Shown here: positions 1 through 5,502 of the stretch, piece by piece | Position numbering within the stretch: position 1 is the first letter of the stretch | How the letters are laid out: every line of letters begins with the position of its first letter | NCBI GenBank assembly: GCA_017526725.1 | Contig: JAFXRA010000370.1 | Span: 1 to 7,724 of the forward strand | DNA: 7,724 nucleotides | Source: Candidatus Rifleibacteriota bacterium | Lineage (GTDB): Bacteria > Riflebacteria > Ozemobacteria > Ozemobacterales > Ozemobacteraceae | Reading direction: 5' to 3' | The notes under the pieces: generated by a model | What the model was told of the DNA's origin: nothing | What the model saw: only the letters and a program-made list of their open reading frames with translations | The model's database searches: none | Made by a program: the position numbers and the translations under genes

Positions 1-1
1 A

Positions 2-334
2 CTTAATGCTGGCGGACCTGCAACCATGGAAAACACAGAATATTCAGAAACTTTGCCTGTTCCTTATTTTGGTTTTGAATATGGAACCTTTATAGGTAAG
101 CTCTATTATTTCAAAGCAGGTATCCGATACATGGGCCTGAACATAAGAGATTATGACGCTGAACATTTTGATTACAACATAGCTTTATCTTATCAGTTAA
201 GCGGTGACGATTGTCTGCACGATCTTATGCTTGATATAGGCTATCGTTATATTAATTATGATGTAGAAGGGAAAGGAAACGATATAGATTTAAGCTATAA
301 AGGGCCTTATGTAAGCTTTGACGTGCTCTTTTAA
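2..334 (+). CDS. C-terminal part of an outer-membrane beta-barrel protein (5' partial)
   Basis: The frame is open from the first complete codon at position 2 to a TAA at 332-334, so the gene begins before the window; the ATG at 26 is probably internal. The visible 110 residues alternate polar and aromatic/aliphatic positions in short stretches (LYYFKAGIRYMGL, FDYNIALSYQL, LMLDIGYRYINYDV, GPYVSFDVLF) separated by Gly/Asp-rich turns, as expected for membrane beta-strands. The protein ends in Phe, the usual C-terminal signal for insertion by the BAM machinery. This points to a small outer-membrane barrel, similar in style to the TIGR04219-type barrels, but the family name is a guess and the cargo or role is unknown. 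A strong hairpin terminator follows 9 nt after the stop, so this gene ends its own transcript. Confidence 0.7.
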   Translation, partial: LNAGGPATMENTEYSETLPVPYFGFEYGTFIGKLYYFKAGIRYMGLNIRDYDAEHFDYNIALSYQLSGDDCLHDLMLDIGYRYINYDVEGKGNDIDLSYKGPYVSFDVLF

Positions 335-343
335 TTGAACTAT

Positions 344-388
344 AACTGGATTGTCTGTATTAATACTGGCAATCCAGTTTTTCTATTT
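344..388 (+). terminator. Rho-independent terminator of the barrel gene
   Basis: Perfect 10-bp arms AACTGGATTG (344-353) and CAATCCAGTT (370-379) enclose a 16-nt loop whose first bases can extend the stem by one G-U and one G-C pair. A T-rich tail (TTTTTCTATTTT) runs from the right arm to 389. It lies 9 nt after the stop codon at 332-334. Confidence 0.85.
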
Positions 389-445
389 TAGGAAACAGTG
401 TCAATCAAGCAAATAAAATACATTTGCCATGCCAAATACTAAGCA

Positions 446-474
446 TTTACTTTTATACTTTTTATATTTATGTT
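446..474 (+). promoter_or_regulatory. Possible sigma-70-like promoter for the 524-2828 operon
   Basis: The 389-510 stretch is extremely AT-rich and lies between a terminator and the first gene of an operon, so a promoter is expected here. The best-spaced pair I can see is TTTACT (446-451) and TATGTT (469-474) with a 17-bp spacer. Several other TATA-like hexamers (for example TATACT at 454-459) could serve equally, so the exact boxes are uncertain. Confidence 0.3.
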
Positions 475-523
475 ATATGTTATATTTACTCAAATTTTAT
501 AAGTTTATTTGTGGAGTTAAAAC

Positions 524-1411
524 GTGGCTTTAACAAAAGAACAAGAAGAATTTAGAAATTCTGCTGGTTATAAAGTCGAAGATACTTTTACTAACCTGAA
601 AAACAACTACTTCCAACCAGTGATGGAAGAAGAAAAAAGAATCATAGAAGAACACGAAAAATCATTATTCGGCAAAGTCGGATGCGGCGGGGCTTTTTCA
701 TACGGTTGTCTTATTCCTATGATAGCAGGTATGATAATCATGTCTATACCTGTTTTTAGTCAAAATCCCTATGCAAAAACAATAGTTTATGCATTGATTT
801 TTACTTTGCCAGAGTATTTTTTTGTTGTCTGGTATAACAATACCGAGTTTGAAGATAAACATAAAGGCACATCACCACATCACGTAAAGGTAATCAGAGA
901 TTTATTGCTGCCTTTTACTGGAATCATTTCTCAAGACATGAAAGACGATTCAAAAATAACATTAGTTACTAATCTAACAAAAATAAACTCGAAAAATAAT
1001 GAACTTACAGATAATCAAATTAGAGAAAAAGGTATAGCAATAAAACACGGTCTTTCTGTTTACGAAAGCGATATTATGGATTTAACCGCAACAATGGCAG
1101 ACGGCACAAGAATTAATTACAACCTTCATCAGTTATTGAATGAAGTTTTTGTTTATAAAAAGCGCGGAAGCAAGCATAAATCAAAAGGCAAAATCACTTT
1201 AAAAGCAGTGTTTGCTATTCCAAATAAAGTATATTCTGCTCTTCCTGAAGGTCAGATAAAAATAGGCGATTATCCTGCATTAGTAAGCAATTCAGAAAAA
1301 ATGCAAAAAATAGTTATTAAAAACGTTTATGAAACAACAGCCTTAGATGAAGCATTTATAAAAGATACCGCTATAGACATGATGGCTGCCGTTTATTCTG
1401 TCTTAAGTTAA
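524..1411 (+). CDS. Two-pass membrane protein of unknown function, GTG start (distant paralogue of the 2946-4175 product)
   Basis: A 295-residue protein starting at GTG; the start is supported by GGAG at 513-516 with a 7-nt spacer. An N-terminal charged, helical segment (about 1-52, EQEEF...EEEKRIIEEHEK) is followed by two hydrophobic segments, about 57-78 (CLIPMIAGMIIMSIPVF) and 84-104 (TIVYALIFTLPEYFFVVWY). A soluble domain of about 190 residues follows and is probably cytosolic. The order of parts (short helical N-terminus, membrane hairpin, then LLPF...ITLVTNL, then a Lys-rich strand leading to LKAVFAIPNK) recurs in the gene at 2946. The plan resembles DUF3137-like two-pass proteins, but I do not claim membership. 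No catalytic motif is visible. It is first in a three-gene operon, 15 nt before the next gene. Function unknown; existence of the gene is nearly certain. Confidence 0.9.
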   Translation: MALTKEQEEFRNSAGYKVEDTFTNLKNNYFQPVMEEEKRIIEEHEKSLFGKVGCGGAFSYGCLIPMIAGMIIMSIPVFSQNPYAKTIVYALIFTLPEYFFVVWYNNTEFEDKHKGTSPHHVKVIRDLLLPFTGIISQDMKDDSKITLVTNLTKINSKNNELTDNQIREKGIAIKHGLSVYESDIMDLTATMADGTRINYNLHQLLNEVFVYKKRGSKHKSKGKITLKAVFAIPNKVYSALPEGQIKIGDYPALVSNSEKMQKIVIKNVYETTALDEAFIKDTAIDMMAAVYSVLS

Positions 1412-1426
1412 AAGAAGAGGTCAACG

Positions 1427-2257
1427 ATGAAGCTTAAAACACATTTTATTTGGTTTATATCACTTTTTTTAATTAATTTATTTTTGGTTGGAGTTATCGT
1501 TTTTAGTGAATCTTCTTCAGGAAATAAAGGTAGTAGTTATTCTTTTAAAAGAATAGTTCCAGATAAAATTAAGTTCAAATCAGCCGAAAAAGAAGAAGCT
1601 CTTGTAATAAAAACCAATAAAGCTTCTGGCACAACTAAGCTCGAAATAAACATGAAGGGCTCGAAGGGCGAACCTGTTGTTTTTGAACTTAAAGCCAAGA
1701 TAGACCCCAATAATCCTGCAAAAATAAAATATAAATACAAAGACGAAGATGATGATAAATCAACTTTTGTTGCAATAAAGTATCCTGGAATAAAAAAAGC
1801 TCAAGCAAATGGGTCAGATACAGCTAAAGTTGCAACTAACGAAAAAGTTAACAGTGAAGATAAAGACAGCTTCAAAATTTTCCTTGAAAGAAATGGTTCA
1901 GAAGTTCTTGTCTGCAAAGTTAAATTCGGTGATGGAAAGCTGAAAATAGGTCCTGATGAAGAACTTGCAACGCCTACATACGAAATAAAAAATGTAGCTG
2001 AAAGAAAAAAGAAAAAATACGTAGAAAAACTTAAAGTTTATCACAAAGGGAATTATATAGCTTCGGTAAGTCAGTCTAAAGAATCTGGCAAATATAAAGT
2101 TAAAAAGGTAAAAGAAGGCGAAGAAGATAAAGAAGATCTTTACAGCACCAAAGACCTGAATTATATGTCTTATTCTGTTGGAATTATGGGGATAGAAGTT
2201 ATGGACCCAAGACTAAGAGCAGTTATTGCAGCAGAAATTTTGAAAAAGGAGAAATAA
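1427..2257 (+). CDS. Lysine-rich protein with one N-terminal membrane anchor or signal, unknown function
   Basis: A 276-residue protein whose ATG is preceded by AGAGG (1416-1420) with a 6-nt spacer. Residues 1-7 are basic and residues 8-26 form one hydrophobic segment (WFISLFLINLFLVGVIVF), followed by SESSSGNKGSS. There is no clear lipobox or signal peptidase site, so an anchored protein with an external domain is as likely as a secreted one. The rest is strongly Lys-rich: 50 of 276 residues are Lys. It is built of short beta-like stretches with turns (for example SFKIFLERNGSEVLVCKVKFGDG and PTYEIKNV) and ends in a helix, DPRLRAVIAAEILKKEK. The repeated strand-turn pattern with a late hydrophobic helix is loosely reminiscent of tubby/LURP-one-like domains; this is a weak resemblance. 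The gene lies 15 nt after its upstream neighbour and 1 nt before its downstream one, so it is surely co-expressed with both. Confidence 0.88.
   Translation: MKLKTHFIWFISLFLINLFLVGVIVFSESSSGNKGSSYSFKRIVPDKIKFKSAEKEEALVIKTNKASGTTKLEINMKGSKGEPVVFELKAKIDPNNPAKIKYKYKDEDDDKSTFVAIKYPGIKKAQANGSDTAKVATNEKVNSEDKDSFKIFLERNGSEVLVCKVKFGDGKLKIGPDEELATPTYEIKNVAERKKKKYVEKLKVYHKGNYIASVSQSKESGKYKVKKVKEGEEDKEDLYSTKDLNYMSYSVGIMGIEVMDPRLRAVIAAEILKKEK
2245..2251 (+). promoter_or_regulatory. Ribosome-binding site for the zinc-finger-like gene, inside the upstream coding end
   Basis: AAAGGAG ends 7 nt before the ATG at 2259 and sits in the last codons of the upstream gene, whose TAA is at 2255-2257. The 1-nt intergenic gap with a strong site implies translational coupling of the two proteins. 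Confidence 0.75.
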
Positions 2258-2258
2258 C

Positions 2259-2828
2259 ATGGCTAAGTGTCAGGTAAAAACAGGATTTTTAGTTCTTAGA
2301 GACTGTGAAAATGAAGCCTTAGAAGCTTGTACAATATGTGGTTGTAATGTTTGCATGAAACATAAAAGAGAGCACCCTCAGACACATCAGACTTGCTGTA
2401 TTGACTGCTACGCAAAATCATTAGACGAAACAGAAGCTCCGATGATGAACGATGGAAATCACTGCTGTTCATGTGGTCAGGAAGTCTTAGTGAAAGCAGG
2501 GAAAAATAATCCTTTAAACAAAGTTATTGATCCTGAAACAAATAAAGTTTACTGCCAGAATTGTTATGATAATCTTACTGGTGATACTTCTGACGAACCA
2601 TTCCTTGGTGCTGCTCTAATGCGCCACGATATGTATGAAGACGACTATTGGTATGGTTATAGAAACCATTATTACAAACGACATCATTACCGCCCGTTAT
2701 CTAGTGGCAGCCATCGTTACGGAACATTCCGAGAAGATGAAGTAAGAGCTTTCGACCCCAAGAACAATCCGCAAGAAAAGGGTATGATAGAAGATTCTAG
2801 TGATAAAGACAACATTTTTGACAGCTGA
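2259..2828 (+). CDS. Cys-rich zinc-finger-like protein with Tyr/His-rich tail, unknown function
   Basis: A 189-residue protein with no membrane segment or signal. Residues 4-50 hold C4, C16, C24-x2-C27, C32-x2-H35, H39, H43 and C47-x2-C50, resembling a B-box or related cross-brace zinc finger. Residues 69-102 hold a second site, C69/C70-x-C72 and C99-x2-C102, like a zinc ribbon or half a LIM domain. Residues 126-154 are unusual: 8 Tyr, 1 Trp and 4 His in 29 residues (DDYWYGYRNHYYKRHHY). The tail (155-189) is acidic and probably disordered. Zinc binding is inferred from ligand spacing. Such modules usually mediate protein contacts, so an adaptor for the two membrane proteins of this operon is possible but unproven. 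It is the last gene of the operon; a strong terminator begins 6 nt after the stop. Confidence 0.88.
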   Translation: MAKCQVKTGFLVLRDCENEALEACTICGCNVCMKHKREHPQTHQTCCIDCYAKSLDETEAPMMNDGNHCCSCGQEVLVKAGKNNPLNKVIDPETNKVYCQNCYDNLTGDTSDEPFLGAALMRHDMYEDDYWYGYRNHYYKRHHYRPLSSGSHRYGTFREDEVRAFDPKNNPQEKGMIEDSSDKDNIFDS

Positions 2829-2833
2829 AAACC

Positions 2834-2858
2834 AAAAGAGGCGTTAAGCCTCTTTTTT
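2834..2858 (+). terminator. Rho-independent terminator of the three-gene operon
   Basis: Arms AAAAGAGGC (2834-2842) and GCCTCTTTT (2848-2856) pair perfectly over 9 bp around the loop GTTAA and run into a T-tract (2853-2858). The position directly after the stop at 2826-2828 closes the 524-2828 operon. The A-tract on the left makes it partly symmetric, but no converging gene is present. Confidence 0.93.
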
Positions 2859-2945
2859 GTTTCCAAAAAATAGAAATACTTGCTTTATTACATAAAAATA
2901 CGCTAAACTTTTAAAGTAAATAAAAATAACGAATGGCGAATAATT

Positions 2946-4175
2946 ATGGGTTTAAACAGCGAACAAAAAAGATTTGCATACGGTAGATATGATTTTAACG
3001 ATAGAATAAGTTCTATTTTAGATTTTATGGAACCTATTTCTAAAATGGACGTAAAAATAGAAGAAGTTAAAAGCACTTCAGGCTCATACGAATTCTTTAT
3101 TTTTATATTTTTTGCTGTTATAACAAGCCTTGTTTATTTATTTAAGGCTTACATTGCCGATTATTTTAAAATTGCTCCTGAAACTGTTACCTCTTTAATT
3201 ATTCCTTCTTTAATTGGAATATTTGTTTTGGTCTTTTTGATATATGGTTTCTTTTACTGGTCACATATCAACAGAGACGTAGACAATGATTTAAACAACT
3301 TTATTATTCCTTTTTTACAGAAAGTCAGTAAATACATAAATAAAGATACTTGTATCAATCTGACTACAGATTTAAGTCCTAAATTATCACGCAAGAATAT
3401 CGTTCCCAGCGGAACTTATGCAGATTACCTGAATTTACACTGGTTCTCTGCCCAATTACCTTTTGATAACAATATTAAAGTTTTTGTTGATTTGACTTAC
3501 ATAATAAATTGTTACGGGAAGTTATCAAGAGTACATAATGCAGATGCTTTTAAAGATTTAAAAATGAAAATGGAACTTCGTTTTGTTTTCCCAAAAAGAA
3601 TTAATTTTCAAAAATTTGAATACATAGGCGCTAACTATATTCTTGATTGGAAAGAAACTCAAAACGAATACTCGCTTATCGTTAAAACTGTTGAAGACTG
3701 CAAAGTTGAATTCTATAGAGAAATTGACAGAACATTAGGTCTAATATTTGATAATGATGCTGTAATTGATATTATCGACGATATATACGCAAGAATAACT
3801 GGTTTCACAGGTTATTTGATATTTAATTCTAATATAAACGGTTCACTTGTTGAAGAAGTAGAAGATTCTGACTACGAAGAGTTAGAAAATATCAAAGAAA
3901 AAAATGAAGACTTCTATAGAGGGCAGAACAATACAGAAAACCAAGGAATCACCAATGCAATAGCTGAAGCCAAGAAAGAAATTTCTAATTTTAGCAATAT
4001 TCATTCTGTAAATACAGAAAATCAGGGCATTACAAATTCTGCTGCAGAAGCAAAGAAAGAGATTTCCAGACTAAACAGCATTACAGATAGTGCACCGGAA
4101 CCTCAAATAATCACCCAAACTGTTGCAGTTCCACCAAAACCTCAGTCAGATTTAGAAAAATTATTAGAACCTTAA
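2946..4175 (+). CDS. Two-pass membrane protein with C-terminal tandem repeat, unknown function
   Basis: A 409-residue protein. The N-terminus (1-48) is soluble; hydrophobic segments lie at about 49-70 (FFIFIFFAVITSLVYLF) and 83-105 (SLIIPSLIGIFVLVFLIYGFF). A soluble domain follows to about 295, then a low-complexity acidic tail holding two 27-residue repeats (329-355 and 356-382) and a Pro-rich end. The layout and scattered residues match the 524-1411 product: IIPFLQKVSKYI...INLTTDLS here against LLPFTGIIS...ITLVTNLT there, and LRFVFPKR against LKAVFAIPNK. I take the two as diverged paralogues. The ATG at 2946 has no clear ribosome-binding site, which is odd for this window; no other in-frame start fits better. 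A 118-nt gap and a terminator separate it from the preceding operon, so it needs its own promoter or read-through. The function is not recognised. Confidence 0.88.
   Translation: MGLNSEQKRFAYGRYDFNDRISSILDFMEPISKMDVKIEEVKSTSGSYEFFIFIFFAVITSLVYLFKAYIADYFKIAPETVTSLIIPSLIGIFVLVFLIYGFFYWSHINRDVDNDLNNFIIPFLQKVSKYINKDTCINLTTDLSPKLSRKNIVPSGTYADYLNLHWFSAQLPFDNNIKVFVDLTYIINCYGKLSRVHNADAFKDLKMKMELRFVFPKRINFQKFEYIGANYILDWKETQNEYSLIVKTVEDCKVEFYREIDRTLGLIFDNDAVIDIIDDIYARITGFTGYLIFNSNINGSLVEEVEDSDYEELENIKEKNEDFYRGQNNTENQGITNAIAEAKKEISNFSNIHSVNTENQGITNSAAEAKKEISRLNSITDSAPEPQIITQTVAVPPKPQSDLEKLLEP
3930..4091 (+). repeat. Two tandem 81-bp coding repeats (27 residues each)
   Basis: Unit 1 is 3930-4010 and unit 2 is 4011-4091, in frame and directly adjacent. 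Both begin NTENQGITN and continue AEAKKEIS. Over the first 19 codons, 17 residues are identical while 9 codons differ only by synonymous changes, so the protein sequence is kept better than the DNA. Residues 20-27 of each unit have diverged. Confidence 0.9.
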
Positions 4176-4193
4176 TAAAATTTCAAATTTATC

Positions 4194-4198
4194 AGGTG
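4194..4198 (+). promoter_or_regulatory. Ribosome-binding site supporting an upstream non-AUG start of the glycosyltransferase
   Basis: AGGTG at 4194-4198 lies 5 nt before an in-frame ATA at 4204. The first in-frame ATG (4303) has only a T-rich stretch before it and no purine-rich site. The pairing of this site with ATA is inferred; ATT at 4180 and ATA at 4216 are less well placed. Confidence 0.5.
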
Positions 4199-4203
4199 CA
4201 AAA

Positions 4204-5055
4204 ATAGCAGAGAAAATATTATATTACGGTTTTGGCGGTGGGCTAGGGCATATTACCAGATTTAATGCTTTCTGCAACACTTTTGGTATTAGACCTTTTT
4301 TAATGACAGCTTTACCCCAAACGAATATACAAACATTTGCCACAAAAATATTACTTTACCCTTGTGAACAGCCAAATAATAAAATAATTTTAAGAAATTG
4401 GGTTTGTAAACAAATAAATAAAATAAAACCTGATAGATTAATCATTGATGCCTTTCCTGGAGGAATCTTGGGCGAATTGACAGATTTACCGGAATTAAAT
4501 CAAATAAACCAAATTGAGTATATCGCTAGAATTCTAAAAACGGACGTTTATCAAAAGAGATTTAACGGTAACCTTCCTAAGTTTACAAAAATATGGCTGG
4601 TTGAAGAATTAGGAAAAGAACAAAAACTATTAATAGAAAAATTTGCCGCCGCCAATAATGCTTTAATTACGAAATTAAAACTGAATTACCCTGTTTCTGT
4701 TGTTGATTCTTCAATAATTCTGCCGCCAAAATGCTGGTTGATAATTCATTCCGGCTCTGATAATGAACTTCAAGAATTATTTAATTATGCCCAAGACACT
4801 GCAATGCTTGAAAATATTTCCCCAAACTTTGCTGTAATAGGGCAAATTCAAAGGCCTGTATTTATTCCTGACGAAATTCCTTATTATTCTATTTACCCAG
4901 TAACCACTTTGTTGGAAAAAGCAGATAAAATTATTTCTGGAGCCGGTTTTAATATAATGCAGCAAATGTCTGAAATGAAAAAAAAGCATCTTGTATTACC
5001 CTTTGATCGAGCTCTAGACGACCAGTTTTTAAGACTTAAATTAACTAAATCATAA
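4204..5055 (+). CDS. GT-B-type glycosyltransferase (MurG/GT28-like), probable non-AUG start
   Basis: From ATA 4204 to TAA 5053-5055 this reads as 283 residues; from the first ATG (4303) only 250. The longer form is favoured because the 33 extra residues carry the family's N-terminal nucleotide-sugar transferase signature, KILYYGFGGGLGHITRF (GGGLGH at 11-16), the GG-x-GH loop of GT-B enzymes such as MurG. The frame is open back to a stop at 4165 and contains no ATG, GTG or TTG before 4303. The C-terminal half has the donor-site pattern SGAGFNIMQQM (about 245-255) and LPFDRALDDQF (about 265-275), as in GT28 C-terminal domains where a Gly-rich loop and a D-D-Q motif bind the sugar nucleotide. 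The likely role is transfer of a sugar to an envelope lipid or glycan; donor and acceptor are unknown. It starts about 28 nt after the preceding gene with no terminator between, so co-transcription is likely. A start-codon mutation making this a dying gene is the alternative. Confidence 0.75.
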   Translation: MAEKILYYGFGGGLGHITRFNAFCNTFGIRPFLMTALPQTNIQTFATKILLYPCEQPNNKIILRNWVCKQINKIKPDRLIIDAFPGGILGELTDLPELNQINQIEYIARILKTDVYQKRFNGNLPKFTKIWLVEELGKEQKLLIEKFAAANNALITKLKLNYPVSVVDSSIILPPKCWLIIHSGSDNELQELFNYAQDTAMLENISPNFAVIGQIQRPVFIPDEIPYYSIYPVTTLLEKADKIISGAGFNIMQQMSEMKKKHLVLPFDRALDDQFLRLKLTKS

Positions 5056-5206
5056 TAAAGTTTTGTGAAATAAATATCTTTGTTGAATTTAGTAGCAGAT
5101 TGTTCTAAGCTAAAAAGATAAAGAACTAGATTCTATGGAATGATTGTTGTTAAAAGCTTGCTGTGAAATACTTAAGTTTTTGTTGTTCAAAACTTTTCAT
5201 TTCATA
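5056..5206. other. Gene-free AT-rich spacer after the glycosyltransferase
   Basis: This is the first part of a 447-nt stretch (5056-5502) without a supported gene. I see no convincing hairpin with a T-tract, no tRNA and no coding frame with family-like sequence. The end of the glycosyltransferase transcript is therefore undefined. Confidence 0.6.
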
Positions 5207-5407
5207 GAGATAAGAGATGAGAGATAAGAGATAAGAGAATTGTTTGGTTTGTAATACTGCGAAAGTTCTTATATAACCGTCATTGCGAGCCGTAAGGCGT
5301 GGCAATCTAGAGGTTAGTCTTAAAAAGAAAATTAACAGTAAAAACAATAATAGCTATAAATATGGCTAAAACAATTCCCTCCTCCCTAATCCCTAACCTC
5401 TAATCTC
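5207..5407. repeat. Inverted pair of heptamer-repeat arms around a palindrome (MITE-like or structural element)
   Basis: The left arm 5207-5245 (+ strand) has four 7-bp units, GAGATAA with the second copy GAGATGA, then GAGAATTGTTT. The right arm 5369-5407 read on the - strand also has four 7-bp units (GAGATTA, then diverging GRGRKKA forms), then GGGAATTGTTT. The arms have equal length (39 nt) and agree at 30 of 39 positions by my hand alignment, with the AATTGTTT ends pointing inward. The 123-nt core holds the palindrome at 5282-5306. No transposase and no obvious target-site duplication are visible, so a mobile origin is only a possibility; convergent slippage repeats are the alternative. 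Confidence 0.6.
5282..5306. repeat. Short dispersed palindrome of the ATTGCGAG...GGCAAT type
   Basis: Outer arms ATTGC (5282-5286) and GCAAT (5302-5306) and inner arms GCC (5289-5291) and GGC (5296-5298) pair around a GTAA loop, with small internal mismatches GA/GTG. The core GTCATTGCGAG followed by CGTGGCAATCT matches a palindromic intergenic repeat I recognise from many unrelated bacterial genomes. Its function is unknown; it may be a non-autonomous mobile element or an RNA hairpin. Confidence 0.7.
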
Positions 5408-5428
5408 TAAAAAGCAGGTTAGCTTTTA

Positions 5429-5452
5429 AAAGATTCTAATAGCAGAATCTTT
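5429..5452. promoter_or_regulatory. Inverted repeat upstream of nfnA, possible operator
   Basis: AAAGATTCT (5429-5437) and AGAATCTTT (5444-5452) are perfect 9-bp inverted arms with a 6-nt spacer (AATAGC), about 50 nt before the nfnA start. They overlap a self-complementary CTTTTAAAAG at 5423-5432. The stem is AT-rich and lacks a long T-tract, so it is a poor terminator. A dyad at this distance is typical of a regulator site near a promoter, but no matching regulator is in the window. Confidence 0.4.
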
Positions 5453-5502
5453 ATCTAGCTTTCGTTACTATAGAAAAATTAAAACTAGTTTGAGAGAACG
5501 AA

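Noticed and set aside
1537..1740. Open frame on the - strand inside the Lys-rich gene
   Set aside because: Antisense to a gene with good start signals and operon context; no start signal of its own.
2933..2986. Alternative ATG at 2933 for the second two-pass membrane protein
   Set aside because: It is in another frame and runs into a stop after 17 codons; the 2946 ATG is the only workable start.
4777..4989. Open frame on the - strand inside the glycosyltransferase
   Set aside because: Antisense to the conserved C-terminal donor-binding region of the transferase.
5150..5347. 65-residue open frame on the - strand across the repeats
   Set aside because: Its protein is simply a translation of the heptamer array (SLISYL) and the dispersed palindrome (LPRLTARNDG), with no ribosome-binding site; such frames arise wherever this repeat occurs.
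5207..5411. CRISPR array from the regularly spaced repeats
   Set aside because: Units are only 7 bp with no spacers between them and no cas genes nearby.
5429..5452. Inverted repeat as a terminator for the glycosyltransferase transcript
   Set aside because: The stem is AT-rich, no continuous T-tract follows, and it lies almost 400 nt after the stop codon.
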